Below, piece after piece: positions 33,755 through 43,438 of a stretch of DNA of 64,000 nucleotides (the first letter of the stretch is position 1; every line of letters starts with the position of its first letter). Source of the stretch: an uncultured Lachnospiraceae bacterium (GTDB taxonomy: Bacteria > Bacillota > Clostridia > Lachnospirales > Lachnospiraceae). The translations under genes were made by a program, and so were the position numbers. Under the pieces are notes generated by a model. That model did no database searches. It was not told where the DNA came from and saw only the letters and a program-made list of their open reading frames with translations. The stretch lies in contig CAJUHJ010000005.1 of assembly GCA_910586355.1 (NCBI GenBank), positions 62,001 to 126,000 on the forward strand, in the 5' to 3' direction.

Positions 33755-35608
33755 TTATACTCCGGTCTCATTAATCAGTTTATCATACAATTCTGACATA
33801 CACTGAATCATACGTGACGCCAGATTATATGCGTTCTGGAATTTCACAATATCAAGCGCCTCTTCATCTTCATCTACGCCTGAAATTGACAGACGCTGAT
33901 TTGTAATCGCAGTAGCAATATCTGTAAAATTCTCCTGGAACACTTTTGACTGGTCTGTATCTATCACTATATCCGAATAAATACAGCTTAAAAAATCTTC
34001 TGCACTGCCGCCACGGAACATTTTCACTTCTTTTTGCAGTTTCTGCATGGATTCTACAAGATCCCATCTTGCAATTCCATTATCCTCATGACTTGTTCCG
34101 GTAGCAAAAATGGATGAATCCCTTATACTGGCATTGTTCACGTTAAAATTAACCGCTGTCAGTAAATAATAACTGTTCGAAGTCGATGTAATCACTGACT
34201 TTTTACCATCTGTTACGCCGTCTGTATTTACAGACTGATCCGAAAAATCATTTTCTGTCCCATCATAATTTAAGGCAATAAAGAACGCGCCCATTGGATT
34301 ATCTTTCAAATCATTCCCACTCTGCTGATAAGCGTTAAAACGCTCTGCAAACTCCCTTAAAAATTCATTTGTCTGGCTCATATAATAAGGAATTCCCATT
34401 GCATCTATCGTCTGGCCTATCCTGGCAGTTGCATTTGTCATATCATTCATTGTATCGACATCCAGGCTCTCTTCTAAATCAAATTTATATGAAGTTATGT
34501 TTCCATCCTCGTCCAATTCCGCCGAAAATCCCGTATAATAATACTCTTTATTCCGAATTGTGATAATCCCCTCAGATGCCATTGACATGGACTCTATTGT
34601 CGTCATGGTCGACGGTGTTACAACAATGCTCTTTGGATTCGCCGCTTTTATCTTACCCTGGAAATTCTCTGAATTATTTCCGTCTCGGATTTCAATTAAG
34701 GCTTTTAACGTCCCTTCCATAGACTTTGCACTTAAATTTACGTTCATTCCGGTATCTTCCCAGACGATATCATACAATCCCTCTACATCTGTCTGGTTTA
34801 CTTTATTTTCTCTTGGCACACAGTTCAAAGAACGATATTTATATGTATTGACAAGCGTATGTCCGTCTACTTTTACAATGTAATTTGTCCCGCCTACATA
34901 CATATCCGGATAGTTGCTGTTCGTCACCGGAGTCTCTTCTACGGTAACGGGAATAATCTCAGATAATTCATCGATAATAAGCGCTCTTTGATCCCGAAGC
35001 TCGTTCGCTGTACCATACTGCATTTCTATCTCATTAATCTGCTTTGTTAAAGCTGCAATTTTAGCAGCCGCAGAATTGATATGTTCTACATACACTTTAA
35101 TCTGGTCGTTACAGTCTTTTTGAATATCTGAAAGTCCGCTGGCCACATTATGAAAATAGGACGTAAACACCTGTGCTTCACTGATAAAATTCTTACGTTT
35201 ATTTAAATCCTCGCCATTGTTCACCAGTGAATCTAACTGGTTGAACATATTGGCAAATATTGTGTTAAATCCCGGCTGGGACTCTCCCTCGTCTGTATAA
35301 TAATGCTCAATCTGCTGTAAGCAGGTAAGTTTCATATTATAATGTCCAACAAACGACTGATTGCTCCAATATTTATTATCGTAATAGGTATTTCTATTCG
35401 ATTTGATAGACGTTGTCGTTACACCGCTCCCCGCAGTACCGTATTTTTGATATACACGCAATGCTTCGGATGCCTGGCGGGTTGCCACCTGCTTGCTGTA
35501 ACCTTTCGTCTGAACATTTGAAATATTATTTGCTGTTGTATTCGTGGCTACCTGAAATGCGTTCATTGCTGAAGCCGCTATATTTAATCCAAAAAATGTG
35601 GATGGCAT
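33755..35608 (-). CDS. flgK: Flagellar hook-associated protein 1, copy B (FlgK-like)
   Basis: The 617-aa FlgK homologue starts MPSTFFGLNIAASAMNAFQV, with NTTANNISNVQTKGYSKQV as the D0/D1 signature. It ends in DEDEEALDIVKFQNAYNLASRMIQCM, matching the FlgK C-terminal helix. It follows another FlgK-like gene by 26 nt. Having two in tandem suggests two junction subunits or a modified junction. This copy contains an ISGVDEDEEA motif, the classical FlgK C-terminal sequence, so it is the likelier orthologue of FlgK. Confidence 0.92.
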   Translation of the reverse strand: MPSTFFGLNIAASAMNAFQVATNTTANNISNVQTKGYSKQVATRQASEALRVYQKYGTAGSGVTTTSIKSNRNTYYDNKYWSNQSFVGHYNMKLTCLQQIEHYYTDEGESQPGFNTIFANMFNQLDSLVNNGEDLNKRKNFISEAQVFTSYFHNVASGLSDIQKDCNDQIKVYVEHINSAAAKIAALTKQINEIEMQYGTANELRDQRALIIDELSEIIPVTVEETPVTNSNYPDMYVGGTNYIVKVDGHTLVNTYKYRSLNCVPRENKVNQTDVEGLYDIVWEDTGMNVNLSAKSMEGTLKALIEIRDGNNSENFQGKIKAANPKSIVVTPSTMTTIESMSMASEGIITIRNKEYYYTGFSAELDEDGNITSYKFDLEESLDVDTMNDMTNATARIGQTIDAMGIPYYMSQTNEFLREFAERFNAYQQSGNDLKDNPMGAFFIALNYDGTENDFSDQSVNTDGVTDGKKSVITSTSNSYYLLTAVNFNVNNASIRDSSIFATGTSHEDNGIARWDLVESMQKLQKEVKMFRGGSAEDFLSCIYSDIVIDTDQSKVFQENFTDIATAITNQRLSISGVDEDEEALDIVKFQNAYNLASRMIQCMSELYDKLINETGV

Positions 35609-35634
35609 GTAAATTCACCTCTTTCTCAATTCTA

Positions 35635-37380
35635 TCAGCCCATTTGATGAATGATCGTCTCAATCATCTCACTAATTACATTCATAAAACGGCTTGACGC
35701 ATTATAAGCGCTTTGGTATTTTACCATAGCCGTCAGCTCCTCGTCAGATGATACTCCGATTACCTGCTGCCTTGCATTATCGGTTGATAATTTTGTACCT
35801 TCCAGTCCGTCTGCAGTCGCCTGAAATACATCTCCTAAAAGAGCCAGCTCGCTTGTCATCTTTGAATAATATTCGCTAAATGTACAAGGCGTTGTATCAT
35901 GCGGGCTTAAATACATCCCTTCTTTCTTCCAAAGAGCTTCAATTGCCGCTCCCAGCTCATATGCAACCGGAAGTTCTCCGGGTCTACCGTTTTGCGTTTG
36001 GAATGGAAGAAGTGATTCACTTTCTAAAAGTTTTTGGTTTAACCGAATTCCCCCGGTCGTATACTGCATAGATGTATCTTTCGGGTCTTCTTCATTGTAA
36101 ACGTAATATGTATTACCATCGTCTCCATGGATTGTTTTATATCGGGGACATCCCGTCCGTACAAATAATTCCTGCGGCGGCAGCTTTTCATCTGAACCAA
36201 CACAGCAATTTTTAGTATCTAATATTTTTGTCCCCCTTGCAATTGTGACGGCATTTCCGTTTTCATCTGTTCCCGTAATGTCTGTTGTAGAATAAACATT
36301 CGGCGCAAATAAATCATTTAATCCTGTTACAATCGAATGTACCAGCAGGTCAAATTCTGATTGTATATTCATCATAACGGAATTTCCAACTGTTTCGTCA
36401 TAATCTTTCATGGAAATTCCCTCAATATCTAAATAATTTGACGGTTTATCTCCTCTTGCCAAAATTAAGGCTTTTAACTCGCCAATATCATTTTTTCTGG
36501 CAGTAGAGATACTTTCTGATGTATCGTAAACTTTATAATAACTTCCTTCTGCCGGTTTTGAAAGATGATCCCAATATGGAGTAATAAAGCCTGTGACTTT
36601 ATCCACTTTCTTTTCAATCTTATATGCGTGGTACTCATCTACAAAGGAAACATGCTCAAAACTGACTTTAACGATTCCAGTCCCAAGCTCTTTATATGTA
36701 ACCGCACCATATTTGGAAAGTTCGTCTATTGCCATATCCCTCAAATCACGGAGATCCATGGCCGTTTCTACACCGCCGGCTTCGATTTTCATAATTTCCA
36801 TATTTAAGTCGCGAATCGTTTCACCCAGATCATTTATTTCATCTATTTTATCTGAAATCTGCTGATTCAAATTATTCTGATATGTCTGCAGGCCTTTATA
36901 AACTGCCTGTGCCCTGCTGACAAATAGATTTGCTTTTTCGATAACAAGATTCTGATTGATGCGATCCGAAGGTTCTTTGGCAAACTCTTCCAATGCCGCC
37001 CAAAGGCCTTCGTCACCCGTCAGCATATCTTGAAAAGCTGTACCTTCCAATTCTCCAAATAACGTTTCCACCTCGGAAATCGTCTCATATGTGGAAGAAT
37101 AAAATCCATGACGCCCATTGTGGGTGCGATAGACTTTATCCAAAAAAATATCCCTTGCATGTATTACATCTGCAATTCCTACACCAAGTCCCGACTGCTG
37201 CGGTCCTACGGCTGTTGTCGGATCCAAATTAAGATAATGTCTGTCTTCCTGTAATACTCTCTGGCGTACATAACCTTTTGTATCTACGTTTGCAAGATTA
37301 TTCGCCGTAATATTTAAGGCATTCTGGCTTGTTTTTAGACCAGATACCCCAATAAATAAACTTCCCATTGAATTGGCCAT
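35635..37380 (-). CDS. flgK: Flagellar hook-associated protein 1, copy A (FlgK-like)
   Basis: The 581-aa FlgK homologue begins MANSMGSLFIGVSGLKTSQN then ALNITANNLANVDTKGYVRQ. It ends with VIGVSSDEELTAMVKYQSAYNAS and VISEMIETIIHQMG. ATG 37380 has AAGGAGG upstream; the longer frame runs back into flgN. It differs from copy B through most of its length, so this is an old duplication rather than a recent one. It is between flgN and copy B in the flgM operon. Confidence 0.92.
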   Translation of the reverse strand: MANSMGSLFIGVSGLKTSQNALNITANNLANVDTKGYVRQRVLQEDRHYLNLDPTTAVGPQQSGLGVGIADVIHARDIFLDKVYRTHNGRHGFYSSTYETISEVETLFGELEGTAFQDMLTGDEGLWAALEEFAKEPSDRINQNLVIEKANLFVSRAQAVYKGLQTYQNNLNQQISDKIDEINDLGETIRDLNMEIMKIEAGGVETAMDLRDLRDMAIDELSKYGAVTYKELGTGIVKVSFEHVSFVDEYHAYKIEKKVDKVTGFITPYWDHLSKPAEGSYYKVYDTSESISTARKNDIGELKALILARGDKPSNYLDIEGISMKDYDETVGNSVMMNIQSEFDLLVHSIVTGLNDLFAPNVYSTTDITGTDENGNAVTIARGTKILDTKNCCVGSDEKLPPQELFVRTGCPRYKTIHGDDGNTYYVYNEEDPKDTSMQYTTGGIRLNQKLLESESLLPFQTQNGRPGELPVAYELGAAIEALWKKEGMYLSPHDTTPCTFSEYYSKMTSELALLGDVFQATADGLEGTKLSTDNARQQVIGVSSDEELTAMVKYQSAYNASSRFMNVISEMIETIIHQMG

Positions 37381-37405
37381 AATTCTTCCTCCTTGTCCTG
37401 CCGTT

Positions 37406-37918
37406 CTACTGTTTTGTATCAAATCCGCTGCTTCCCAGCAGATCGCCCGTATTGTAGGCATTTTTGTCATAGTTTGCAGTTTCAGGTGCCTGCCTCATAC
37501 TTTTAAACAAGGTGAGATCGAATTCTACCATTTCAAGTGCCTGTTGTAAAAGTTCTCCATTCCGCCTGTTCCATTCCTGCATTTCATTTCCCGTTGTCAG
37601 AATTTTTGCCCGAATTTTAGACAAGCGTTCCTGTTCCATGGGCTGCTGTTCTAAATAACCGATGAGCCTTGTAATGGTCATCTCATTGAAATCTTTGCCA
37701 AGAACATCTGACATATCTTTCAAAACGCTGTCCCGTTTGATATCCAGGTTTCGAAGATAGCTTGATATTTCCTGCTCCTGCTCCGTAATATGCTCTAAGA
37801 CCTGAATATCGGCTTTGATAATCGCTTGTTTTTTGTCTTTTGACAATTCCACAAGCTTTTCATACTGAGTATTTTCTTCTTCTAAGACTTCTACAAGATT
37901 ATCCATTAAACTAGCCAC
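37406..37918 (-). CDS. flgN: Flagellar chaperone FlgN
   Basis: This 170-aa helical protein fits FlgN, the export chaperone for FlgK and FlgL: LMDNLVEVLEEENTQYEKLVELSKDKKQAII at the start, then EQEISSYLRNLDIKRDSVLKDMS. It is located between flgM and the two flgK genes, its usual clients. The N-terminal L-x-x-E-x-x-x-Y-x-x-L-x-x-x-x-x-K-x-x-A-I pattern is diagnostic. Confidence 0.92.
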   Translation of the reverse strand: MASLMDNLVEVLEEENTQYEKLVELSKDKKQAIIKADIQVLEHITEQEQEISSYLRNLDIKRDSVLKDMSDVLGKDFNEMTITRLIGYLEQQPMEQERLSKIRAKILTTGNEMQEWNRRNGELLQQALEMVEFDLTLFKSMRQAPETANYDKNAYNTGDLLGSSGFDTKQ

Positions 37919-37941
37919 TGGTTTTCCTCACTTCTACGCAC

Positions 37942-38223
37942 TTATTTCTGAAGAGAATTGTATTTCTCTAACAGTTTGCTGGCAAAATCTCCAGAATCAA
38001 CTTTGTAACTCCCTGACTCCACTCTTGTTTTCAGCTGAGCGACTTTATCTTCCCTGATATCTGAAGTTTCTGCTACTGCCTTTTTTGCAATTTGATAATC
38101 ATAGCCTGCCTGCGAGATTGTTACTTCGTCCCGGCCTGCGGCAGCGCCGTATGACTGCTGTGCTTTTCCCGACTTGCTCCCTTTATATAATTGAGCTACC
38201 TGATTATAAGTCTCTATACGCAT
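37942..38223 (-). CDS. flgM: Anti-sigma-28 factor FlgM
   Basis: The 93-aa protein has a low-complexity N-terminal half. The C-terminal half, DEVTISQAGYDYQIAKKAVA followed by REDKVAQLKTRVESGSYKVD and FASKLLEKY, matches the sigma-binding FlgM domain. FlgM holds the flagellar sigma factor inactive until the hook is complete and is then exported. Its own promoter is of sigma-28 type, giving feedback. It is the first gene of the flgM-flgN-flgK-flgK-flgL-fliW-csrA operon. Confidence 0.95.
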   Translation of the reverse strand: MRIETYNQVAQLYKGSKSGKAQQSYGAAAGRDEVTISQAGYDYQIAKKAVAETSDIREDKVAQLKTRVESGSYKVDSGDFASKLLEKYNSLQK

Positions 38224-38291
38224 GACAGCATCTCCTTTCTTCCTTGAAAATTATAGTAGTTATTCCACTATATTCTTCGCTCCTAAACTAT

Positions 38292-38318
38292 TTATCGGTT
38301 GTTTTTGAAAATTTATTA
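38292..38318 (-). promoter_or_regulatory. Sigma-28 promoter for the flgM operon
   Basis: ACCGATAA on the minus strand equals the sigma-28 -10 consensus at seven of eight positions, with TAAT 15 nt upstream. It lies 69 nt before the flgM ATG. Confidence 0.82.
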
Positions 38319-38393
38319 GTCCATTCTAAAATTTCTATGTGTAAACATTCCTTTGCTTTATAATTTGCAATGAAATTTCCGGCTCGATTTATT

Positions 38394-38684
38394 TTAAAGA
38401 CTGGACATATTAGCGATTGCTTTCACAAACAGCATCATGGGACGGCGCAGCTCGTCTTTCATGCCCGGAATATTCATCATTTCTTTGGGTGGCTGCGCTT
38501 CTTCCACCACTTCAAGCTTAAAACCACTATTTAGTAAACCCATTAAGATTTGCGTAAGTGTATGACGTTGTTTTGTTACATCACATCCCAAATCAAGAAC
38601 GTATTTTCCTTAAAGCTGTGGAAACAGAGGTTTTAATTGGCTCCATTCTCCGGAGGAACTTAAACCGTTTTTACTGCGTGACAT
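38394..38684 (-). pseudogene. Remnant of a class I SAM methyltransferase gene (internal deletion and stop)
   Basis: Reading leftward from the ATG at 38684: MSRSKNGLSSSGEWSQLKPL then FPQL, a TAA stop, then GKYVLDLGCD, the SAM motif I. This runs directly into VTKQRHTLTQILMGLLNSGF and EEAQPPKEMMNIPGMKDELR, which are the C-terminal end of the same family. About 150 residues between motif I and the end are missing. It lies between flgM's promoter and tag and is a decayed gene, not a small protein, although a 65-aa frame (38591-38394) remains open. Confidence 0.85.
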
Positions 38685-38693
38685 TTCACTTAG

Positions 38694-39263
38694 CTATTCG
38701 GAGACATATAAATAGCAGCTTTGCGCATGGTCGTTTACAATTCCGACTGCCTGCATATACGCATATACGATTGTACTGCCTACAAATTTAAAACCGCGTT
38801 TTTTTAAGTCTTTGCTAATTTTGTCCGAAAGCGGTGTTGATGCCGGAATTTCTTCTTCTGTTTTGAAATGATTATGGATAGGTTTGTGAGCAACATAAGA
38901 CCAGATAAACGCATCAAAACTTCCATATTCTTCTTGAATTTTGATGAATTGCTGCGCATTTGTAATTGCCGACTTGATTTTCAGTCTATTACGTACGATA
39001 TTGGCATTTTGCATTAACTCCTCAATTTTTGCTTCATCATAGAGAGCAATTTTTTTATAATCAAAATTATCAAAGGCTTCTCTAAATCCCATTCTTTTAT
39101 TTAATATCGTTAGCCACGATAATCCAGCCTGCATACCTTCGAGAATCAGCATTTCAAATAGTTTCCTATCGTCATGAACTGGTTTTCCCCATTCCTTGTC
39201 ATGGTATTCCTTGTAGAGTTCCGTAGTTGCCCACGAACATCTTTCTCTATCGTCCTTTTTCAT
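38694..39263 (-). CDS. tag: DNA-3-methyladenine glycosylase I
   Basis: This DNA repair enzyme excises 3-methyladenine; 189 aa. The Tag zinc ligands are visible: Cys and His in ERCSWATTELYKEYHDKEWG, and His and Cys in VNDHAQSC near the end. The helix-hairpin region LSWLTILNKRMGFREAFDNFD and the catalytic context are in the expected place. GGGGG precedes the ATG. It is a monocistronic housekeeping gene; no relation to neighbours is evident. Confidence 0.95.
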   Translation of the reverse strand: MKKDDRERCSWATTELYKEYHDKEWGKPVHDDRKLFEMLILEGMQAGLSWLTILNKRMGFREAFDNFDYKKIALYDEAKIEELMQNANIVRNRLKIKSAITNAQQFIKIQEEYGSFDAFIWSYVAHKPIHNHFKTEEEIPASTPLSDKISKDLKKRGFKFVGSTIVYAYMQAVGIVNDHAQSCYLYVSE

Positions 39264-39374
39264 AATATCCCCCGTTTCTATTCACTGTATTTATTTTATC
39301 TAGAATGCGAATTTTCCATTCATAAATCCCTGTTGATATATGGCCGACCCATTTTATTCCGAACAAAATATGCC

Positions 39375-40151
39375 TTATTTAGAAAAAACAGCCCCTGATT
39401 TTACCCATGAAAGTATGTACATTAAAAGTTCTTCTGAAAACAGCTTTTGTCCAGTCATATATTTTACATGTTCTTGTATATCATGTCTGCCTTTTAATAC
39501 GACAGGCGCAATTCCTAAATCGGCGCAGTTTAACATTGGAATATCAAATTCACTGTCTCCCGCAGCAATAACGCAGTCCAAAGGATGCTTCTTTTGGAAC
39601 CGCATGACGGCTGTTCCTTTATTTAAAACTTTTGGAACAATATAAACCTTTAAGCCATTACTGAAAATATCAACAGTTTCCTTATCTAAATTTGCTCTTA
39701 GCCGTTCAACGGAAGCGAAGGGCTTTTCACTTTTAGTAAAAATGAAAAGCCCTTTAATATTCCTGACTTCAAAACAGCGGTTGTTATCCTGTTCCAAAAG
39801 CCGTTCTCCATATTTTAATGCTTCTTTACAAACCGATACAAGTTTTAACGACCGCTCATACCATTCTGTATCTTCTTTTCCGTCTGTAAGCAATATTCCG
39901 CCGTTGCAAACAAGCGCATGACGCGGGGAAAACTCCGGAAGATGGATTCGGTTATATTGTTCTACGGTTCTTGTCGTAGTAGGGACAATCGATATGGTTT
40001 CATTTAATTGTTGTAAAAGCGCGTGGGTTTTTGGGGTAACATAAGATACCTGTCTGCCCTGGTAATGTTCCACACAGATTTTATATGGACCAATATCATG
40101 TTTATAAGAATACAAAATTGTATTGTCTAAATCGGTGTAAAATCGTATCAT
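39375..40151 (-). CDS. HAD-superfamily phosphatase of the Ter locus
   Basis: The 258-aa Cof-like HAD hydrolase has motif I FYTDLDNTILYS, motif II in TTTRTVEQY and motif IV GDSEFDIPML. It lies 1 nt after the Ca2+-ATPase gene as the last gene of the leftward Ter operon. HAD phosphatases accompany the two phosphoribosyltransferases and C-C lyase in Ter-linked biosynthetic modules, where they are proposed to dephosphorylate a nucleoside-like product. The substrate is unknown. Confidence 0.85.
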   Translation of the reverse strand: MIRFYTDLDNTILYSYKHDIGPYKICVEHYQGRQVSYVTPKTHALLQQLNETISIVPTTTRTVEQYNRIHLPEFSPRHALVCNGGILLTDGKEDTEWYERSLKLVSVCKEALKYGERLLEQDNNRCFEVRNIKGLFIFTKSEKPFASVERLRANLDKETVDIFSNGLKVYIVPKVLNKGTAVMRFQKKHPLDCVIAAGDSEFDIPMLNCADLGIAPVVLKGRHDIQEHVKYMTGQKLFSEELLMYILSWVKSGAVFSK

Positions 40152-40152
40152 T

Positions 40153-42813
40153 TTAATTTCCTCTGTTTACTGCCGCTTTCCGGATTAAATCAACCGGTAT
40201 CATAGTGACTGCCAAAAGTATAACGACTGCCCATCCTTTTAATCCAAACGGAACACAGCTGAACATATTCCCTATCCATGTAAAGGCAGTAAACGGCACC
40301 AGCGCCGCGTTTACAATCAATGCCTGAACAAAAATAATGGTAAAAAATACTTTTAGGAAGCCGGTATTTTCATTTAAGCCTTTAAAGACAGCAAAGCTGT
40401 CGTCCCTGACATTAAAGCCGTTAAACAATGCGCTGACAATAAATAATACGAAATACCCCGTCAAATGCTGTTCCTGGGTTTCAAAAAATCCCCTGAAAAA
40501 TGGGTGTTTTAAATATATAAAACTTATACAGGTCAGCCATGCGCCCATTACAATAATCTGCGCCATCATTTTTTTGTTTACAATGTTCTCGTCTCTTCTT
40601 CTGGGCTTCTCGTCCATATATTTTTTCAAGGCTGGTTCGTTTCCAAGCATAATTGCGCCTAAACCGTCCATAACCAAGTTCACGAACAGTAAATGGGTTA
40701 CTTTTAACGGCTCTTCCACTCCAAAGAACGGAGCTACTGCACTCACGACAACGGCCGCTACATTTATCACAAGCTGGAATTTACAGAATTTCAATATGTT
40801 GTGATAAATGGTTCTGCCATACCAGATAGCGTCTTTGATGGATTTAAAGTTGTCGTCCAGGATAACGATTTTTCCAGCTTCTTTGGCAGCTTCGGTACCG
40901 CTTCCCATTGCAAAACCTACGTCAGCGCGTTTTAGTGCCGGCGAATCGTTTACACCGTCTCCAGTCATGCCGACTACGAGATTCATTTCCTGGCATAAAC
41001 GTACCATTCTGGATTTATCCGTCGGAAGCGCCCTTGCAATCACACGGATATTGGGAATGATTTTTTTGAGCTCTTCATCAGATTTTTCATTTAACTGAGC
41101 TGAAGAAAGCGCAATGTCTGTTTCACTTTTGAGAAGCCCCGCGTCTTTTGCAATCGCAACGGCTGTTTCTAAACGGTCCCCCGTTATCATTACAACCTGG
41201 ATTCCGGCATTTTGTACCTCTTCAATGGCTTCACGCGCTTCTGCTCTTACGTCATCTCGAATTCCAACCAAACCGATAATCACAATATCGTCATTGATTT
41301 TATTTTCAGTCAAAGGTTTAGCAGAATAACCAAAGGCCAGTACACGCATAGCTTTTGCAGCAAGCGCGTCAATTTTTTTATCTAACGCAGCTTTATCCAG
41401 CTGCTTTTCTGTGCCGTCCGCATCTAAATATTTATTCGCAAGGGCAAGCAGGCGTTCCGGCGCCCCTTTGTAAAATGTTTTTCCAATGCTTTCAATCCTT
41501 GCCTGGCTGAATTTGTTTGCAGAATTAAAACCTTGTGATTTTGTCACAACACATTCTTTATCGGCTTCTAAGGTACGGAACGTAGATTCGCCGATAAATT
41601 TCATCAATGCCTGGTCTGTGGCATTTCCTCCGATAACTCTGTGCTCGCCGTCATACATAGACTGCGTATTTTTACCAATTGCAAGGTCTAATAAACCTTT
41701 TACGCTGCTGTGTTTGCTTAAGTCTGCAATTTCTATGGATTTGCCGTCTGCTGTAAAGAAATCTACGACTTCTAACATTCCTTTTGTAATCGTCCCCGTT
41801 TTATCGCTAAATAAAATATTCAAGGAACCTGCAGTTTCGATACCTTCTGCTTTCCGGACGAGAACGTTATGATCTAACATCTTGCTTGTATTCTGCATTA
41901 ATACCAGAGAAATCATCAGAGGTAGACCTTCTGGAACTGCGCATACGATAATAACAACCGCCAAAGATACTGCTTCTACAATATCTTTGATTACTTCTTC
42001 TATGCCGATTGCAAAATATGCGGATACCCCGCCGGCATTTATAATAAAGTAAGCAAAATACAATACTGCAATCACAATTGCACCGATATAGCCGAACGTA
42101 GAAATCTGCTTTGCAAGTTTTGATAATTTTACTTTCAGCGGAGAATCCGGCTCGTCTTCCTGCATTTCTTCTGCCATTTTGCCCATCATGGTTTTTAAAC
42201 CAACTTTACGGACGTCTAAAATTCCCTCTCCATCAAAAACAACAGCGCCGCGGAACAGCGAATGTTTATCGACAAACGTGTCTCCCGTAATATCATCCGG
42301 CAGCTTTGTATTTTCCGGCGCCTCTGATTTTTTACATTCTTCGGCTTCTCCGTTTAATGCAGAATTATCTACGGCAAGCGCGCCAGACACTAAAATACCG
42401 TCTGCCGGAATTTTATCGCCGGACTGCAGCAGTACTTTATCGCCCGTTACAACATCATCTACGTCAATCACAGTGACAATTCCGTTTCTGTGCACTTTAC
42501 ACTGGTCTTTTTTGGTACTGTCTTTTAATTCCCTGTATTTTGTATCGCTGGCTACGCCTGTTTTTGCAGAAACAAACGCCACGATTAATACTGCAATAAT
42601 CGTTCCCAATGGTTCATAGATTTCTGCATAGCCAAAGAAAAACATCACAATCATAAGCACAGCGATTGCAAGCAGTATTTTTATCATGGGATCGCCGAAT
42701 GTCTCCTTAAACTCTTCCCAAAATGTCGTCGGTTCTGAATCAGGTATTTCATTTGACCCAAATTCCCGTCTGGAAGCTTCTACTTCCTTATCTGTAAGTC
42801 CTTGATATTTCAT
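40153..42813 (-). CDS. Calcium-translocating P-type ATPase (PMCA type)
   Basis: This 886-aa P2-type ATPase has the phosphorylation motif FSDKTGTITKG, the CAVPEGLPLMISLVL transmembrane motif with the ion-binding E, TGD in VMITGDRLETA, and MTGDGVNDSPALKRADVGFAMG. Ten membrane segments are predicted. The PEGLP motif and SAxFNGFNVR near the C-terminus are typical of bacterial Ca2+ exporters. It is embedded between terD and the HAD gene in one operon. TerD proteins bind Ca2+, so calcium handling may be tied to the Ter response. Confidence 0.93.
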   Translation of the reverse strand: MKYQGLTDKEVEASRREFGSNEIPDSEPTTFWEEFKETFGDPMIKILLAIAVLMIVMFFFGYAEIYEPLGTIIAVLIVAFVSAKTGVASDTKYRELKDSTKKDQCKVHRNGIVTVIDVDDVVTGDKVLLQSGDKIPADGILVSGALAVDNSALNGEAEECKKSEAPENTKLPDDITGDTFVDKHSLFRGAVVFDGEGILDVRKVGLKTMMGKMAEEMQEDEPDSPLKVKLSKLAKQISTFGYIGAIVIAVLYFAYFIINAGGVSAYFAIGIEEVIKDIVEAVSLAVVIIVCAVPEGLPLMISLVLMQNTSKMLDHNVLVRKAEGIETAGSLNILFSDKTGTITKGMLEVVDFFTADGKSIEIADLSKHSSVKGLLDLAIGKNTQSMYDGEHRVIGGNATDQALMKFIGESTFRTLEADKECVVTKSQGFNSANKFSQARIESIGKTFYKGAPERLLALANKYLDADGTEKQLDKAALDKKIDALAAKAMRVLAFGYSAKPLTENKINDDIVIIGLVGIRDDVRAEAREAIEEVQNAGIQVVMITGDRLETAVAIAKDAGLLKSETDIALSSAQLNEKSDEELKKIIPNIRVIARALPTDKSRMVRLCQEMNLVVGMTGDGVNDSPALKRADVGFAMGSGTEAAKEAGKIVILDDNFKSIKDAIWYGRTIYHNILKFCKFQLVINVAAVVVSAVAPFFGVEEPLKVTHLLFVNLVMDGLGAIMLGNEPALKKYMDEKPRRRDENIVNKKMMAQIIVMGAWLTCISFIYLKHPFFRGFFETQEQHLTGYFVLFIVSALFNGFNVRDDSFAVFKGLNENTGFLKVFFTIIFVQALIVNAALVPFTAFTWIGNMFSCVPFGLKGWAVVILLAVTMIPVDLIRKAAVNRGN

Positions 42814-42834
42814 ATTGTTCCTCCTGGAAACTTC

Positions 42835-43425
42835 TTATCTGTATCTATTAACGAGTGAGCTCAGTCCCGGATCATTTGTCGCCTGTCCTATGGCGCTAAA
42901 TTTCCATTCTCCGTTATGGCGGTATACTTCTCCGAAAATCATTGCAGTCATACCGGAATAATTTTCGGAAAGGTTGTATTTGCACATTTCTTTATTCGTT
43001 TTTCCATCTACCAACCGGATAAACGCGTTTTCAATCATGCCAAAATGCTGATTACGCTTTACCGCCTCATATATATTGACAACAATTACAATTCTGTCGT
43101 ATTCTGCCGGAATCTTATTCAGTTCTACAATAATCTGTTCATCATCGCCTTCGCCTGCCCCGGTCAGATTATCGCCCATATGCCTTACCGTTCCCGTCCT
43201 ATGCTGTAAATTGCCAAAATATACAATATCCGCCTGTTCTAGTAATCTTCCATTTCTTAATAACAGCGCAGACGCATCACAGTCAATTGGCTGAGGCTTC
43301 GGCGCAAAAAATCCTCCTCGCGGCCGCTTTGCTTCATCCCAGCCTAACCCAATTAATACCGCAGAAAGCCCGGCGTTTTCTTTTGTTAAACTAACTTTCT
43401 GCCCTTTTTGCAAACTAATTGACAT
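42835..43425 (-). CDS. TerD family protein, divergent copy
   Basis: The 196-aa protein follows the TerD scheme (MSISLQKGQKVSLTKENAGL, HMGDNLTGAGEGDDEQI, FIRLVDGKT). The first Ca2+ region is altered: DCDASALLL replaces the standard D-L-D-A-A-A-F-M-L. A GGFFAPKPQPI stretch stands where homologues have a D-S-G-x-x-F-D loop. It may have lost part of its calcium coordination. It lies 13 nt after the canonical terD. Confidence 0.9.
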   Translation of the reverse strand: MSISLQKGQKVSLTKENAGLSAVLIGLGWDEAKRPRGGFFAPKPQPIDCDASALLLRNGRLLEQADIVYFGNLQHRTGTVRHMGDNLTGAGEGDDEQIIVELNKIPAEYDRIVIVVNIYEAVKRNQHFGMIENAFIRLVDGKTNKEMCKYNLSENYSGMTAMIFGEVYRHNGEWKFSAIGQATNDPGLSSLVNRYR

Positions 43426-43438
43426 TCTTTTTACCTCC

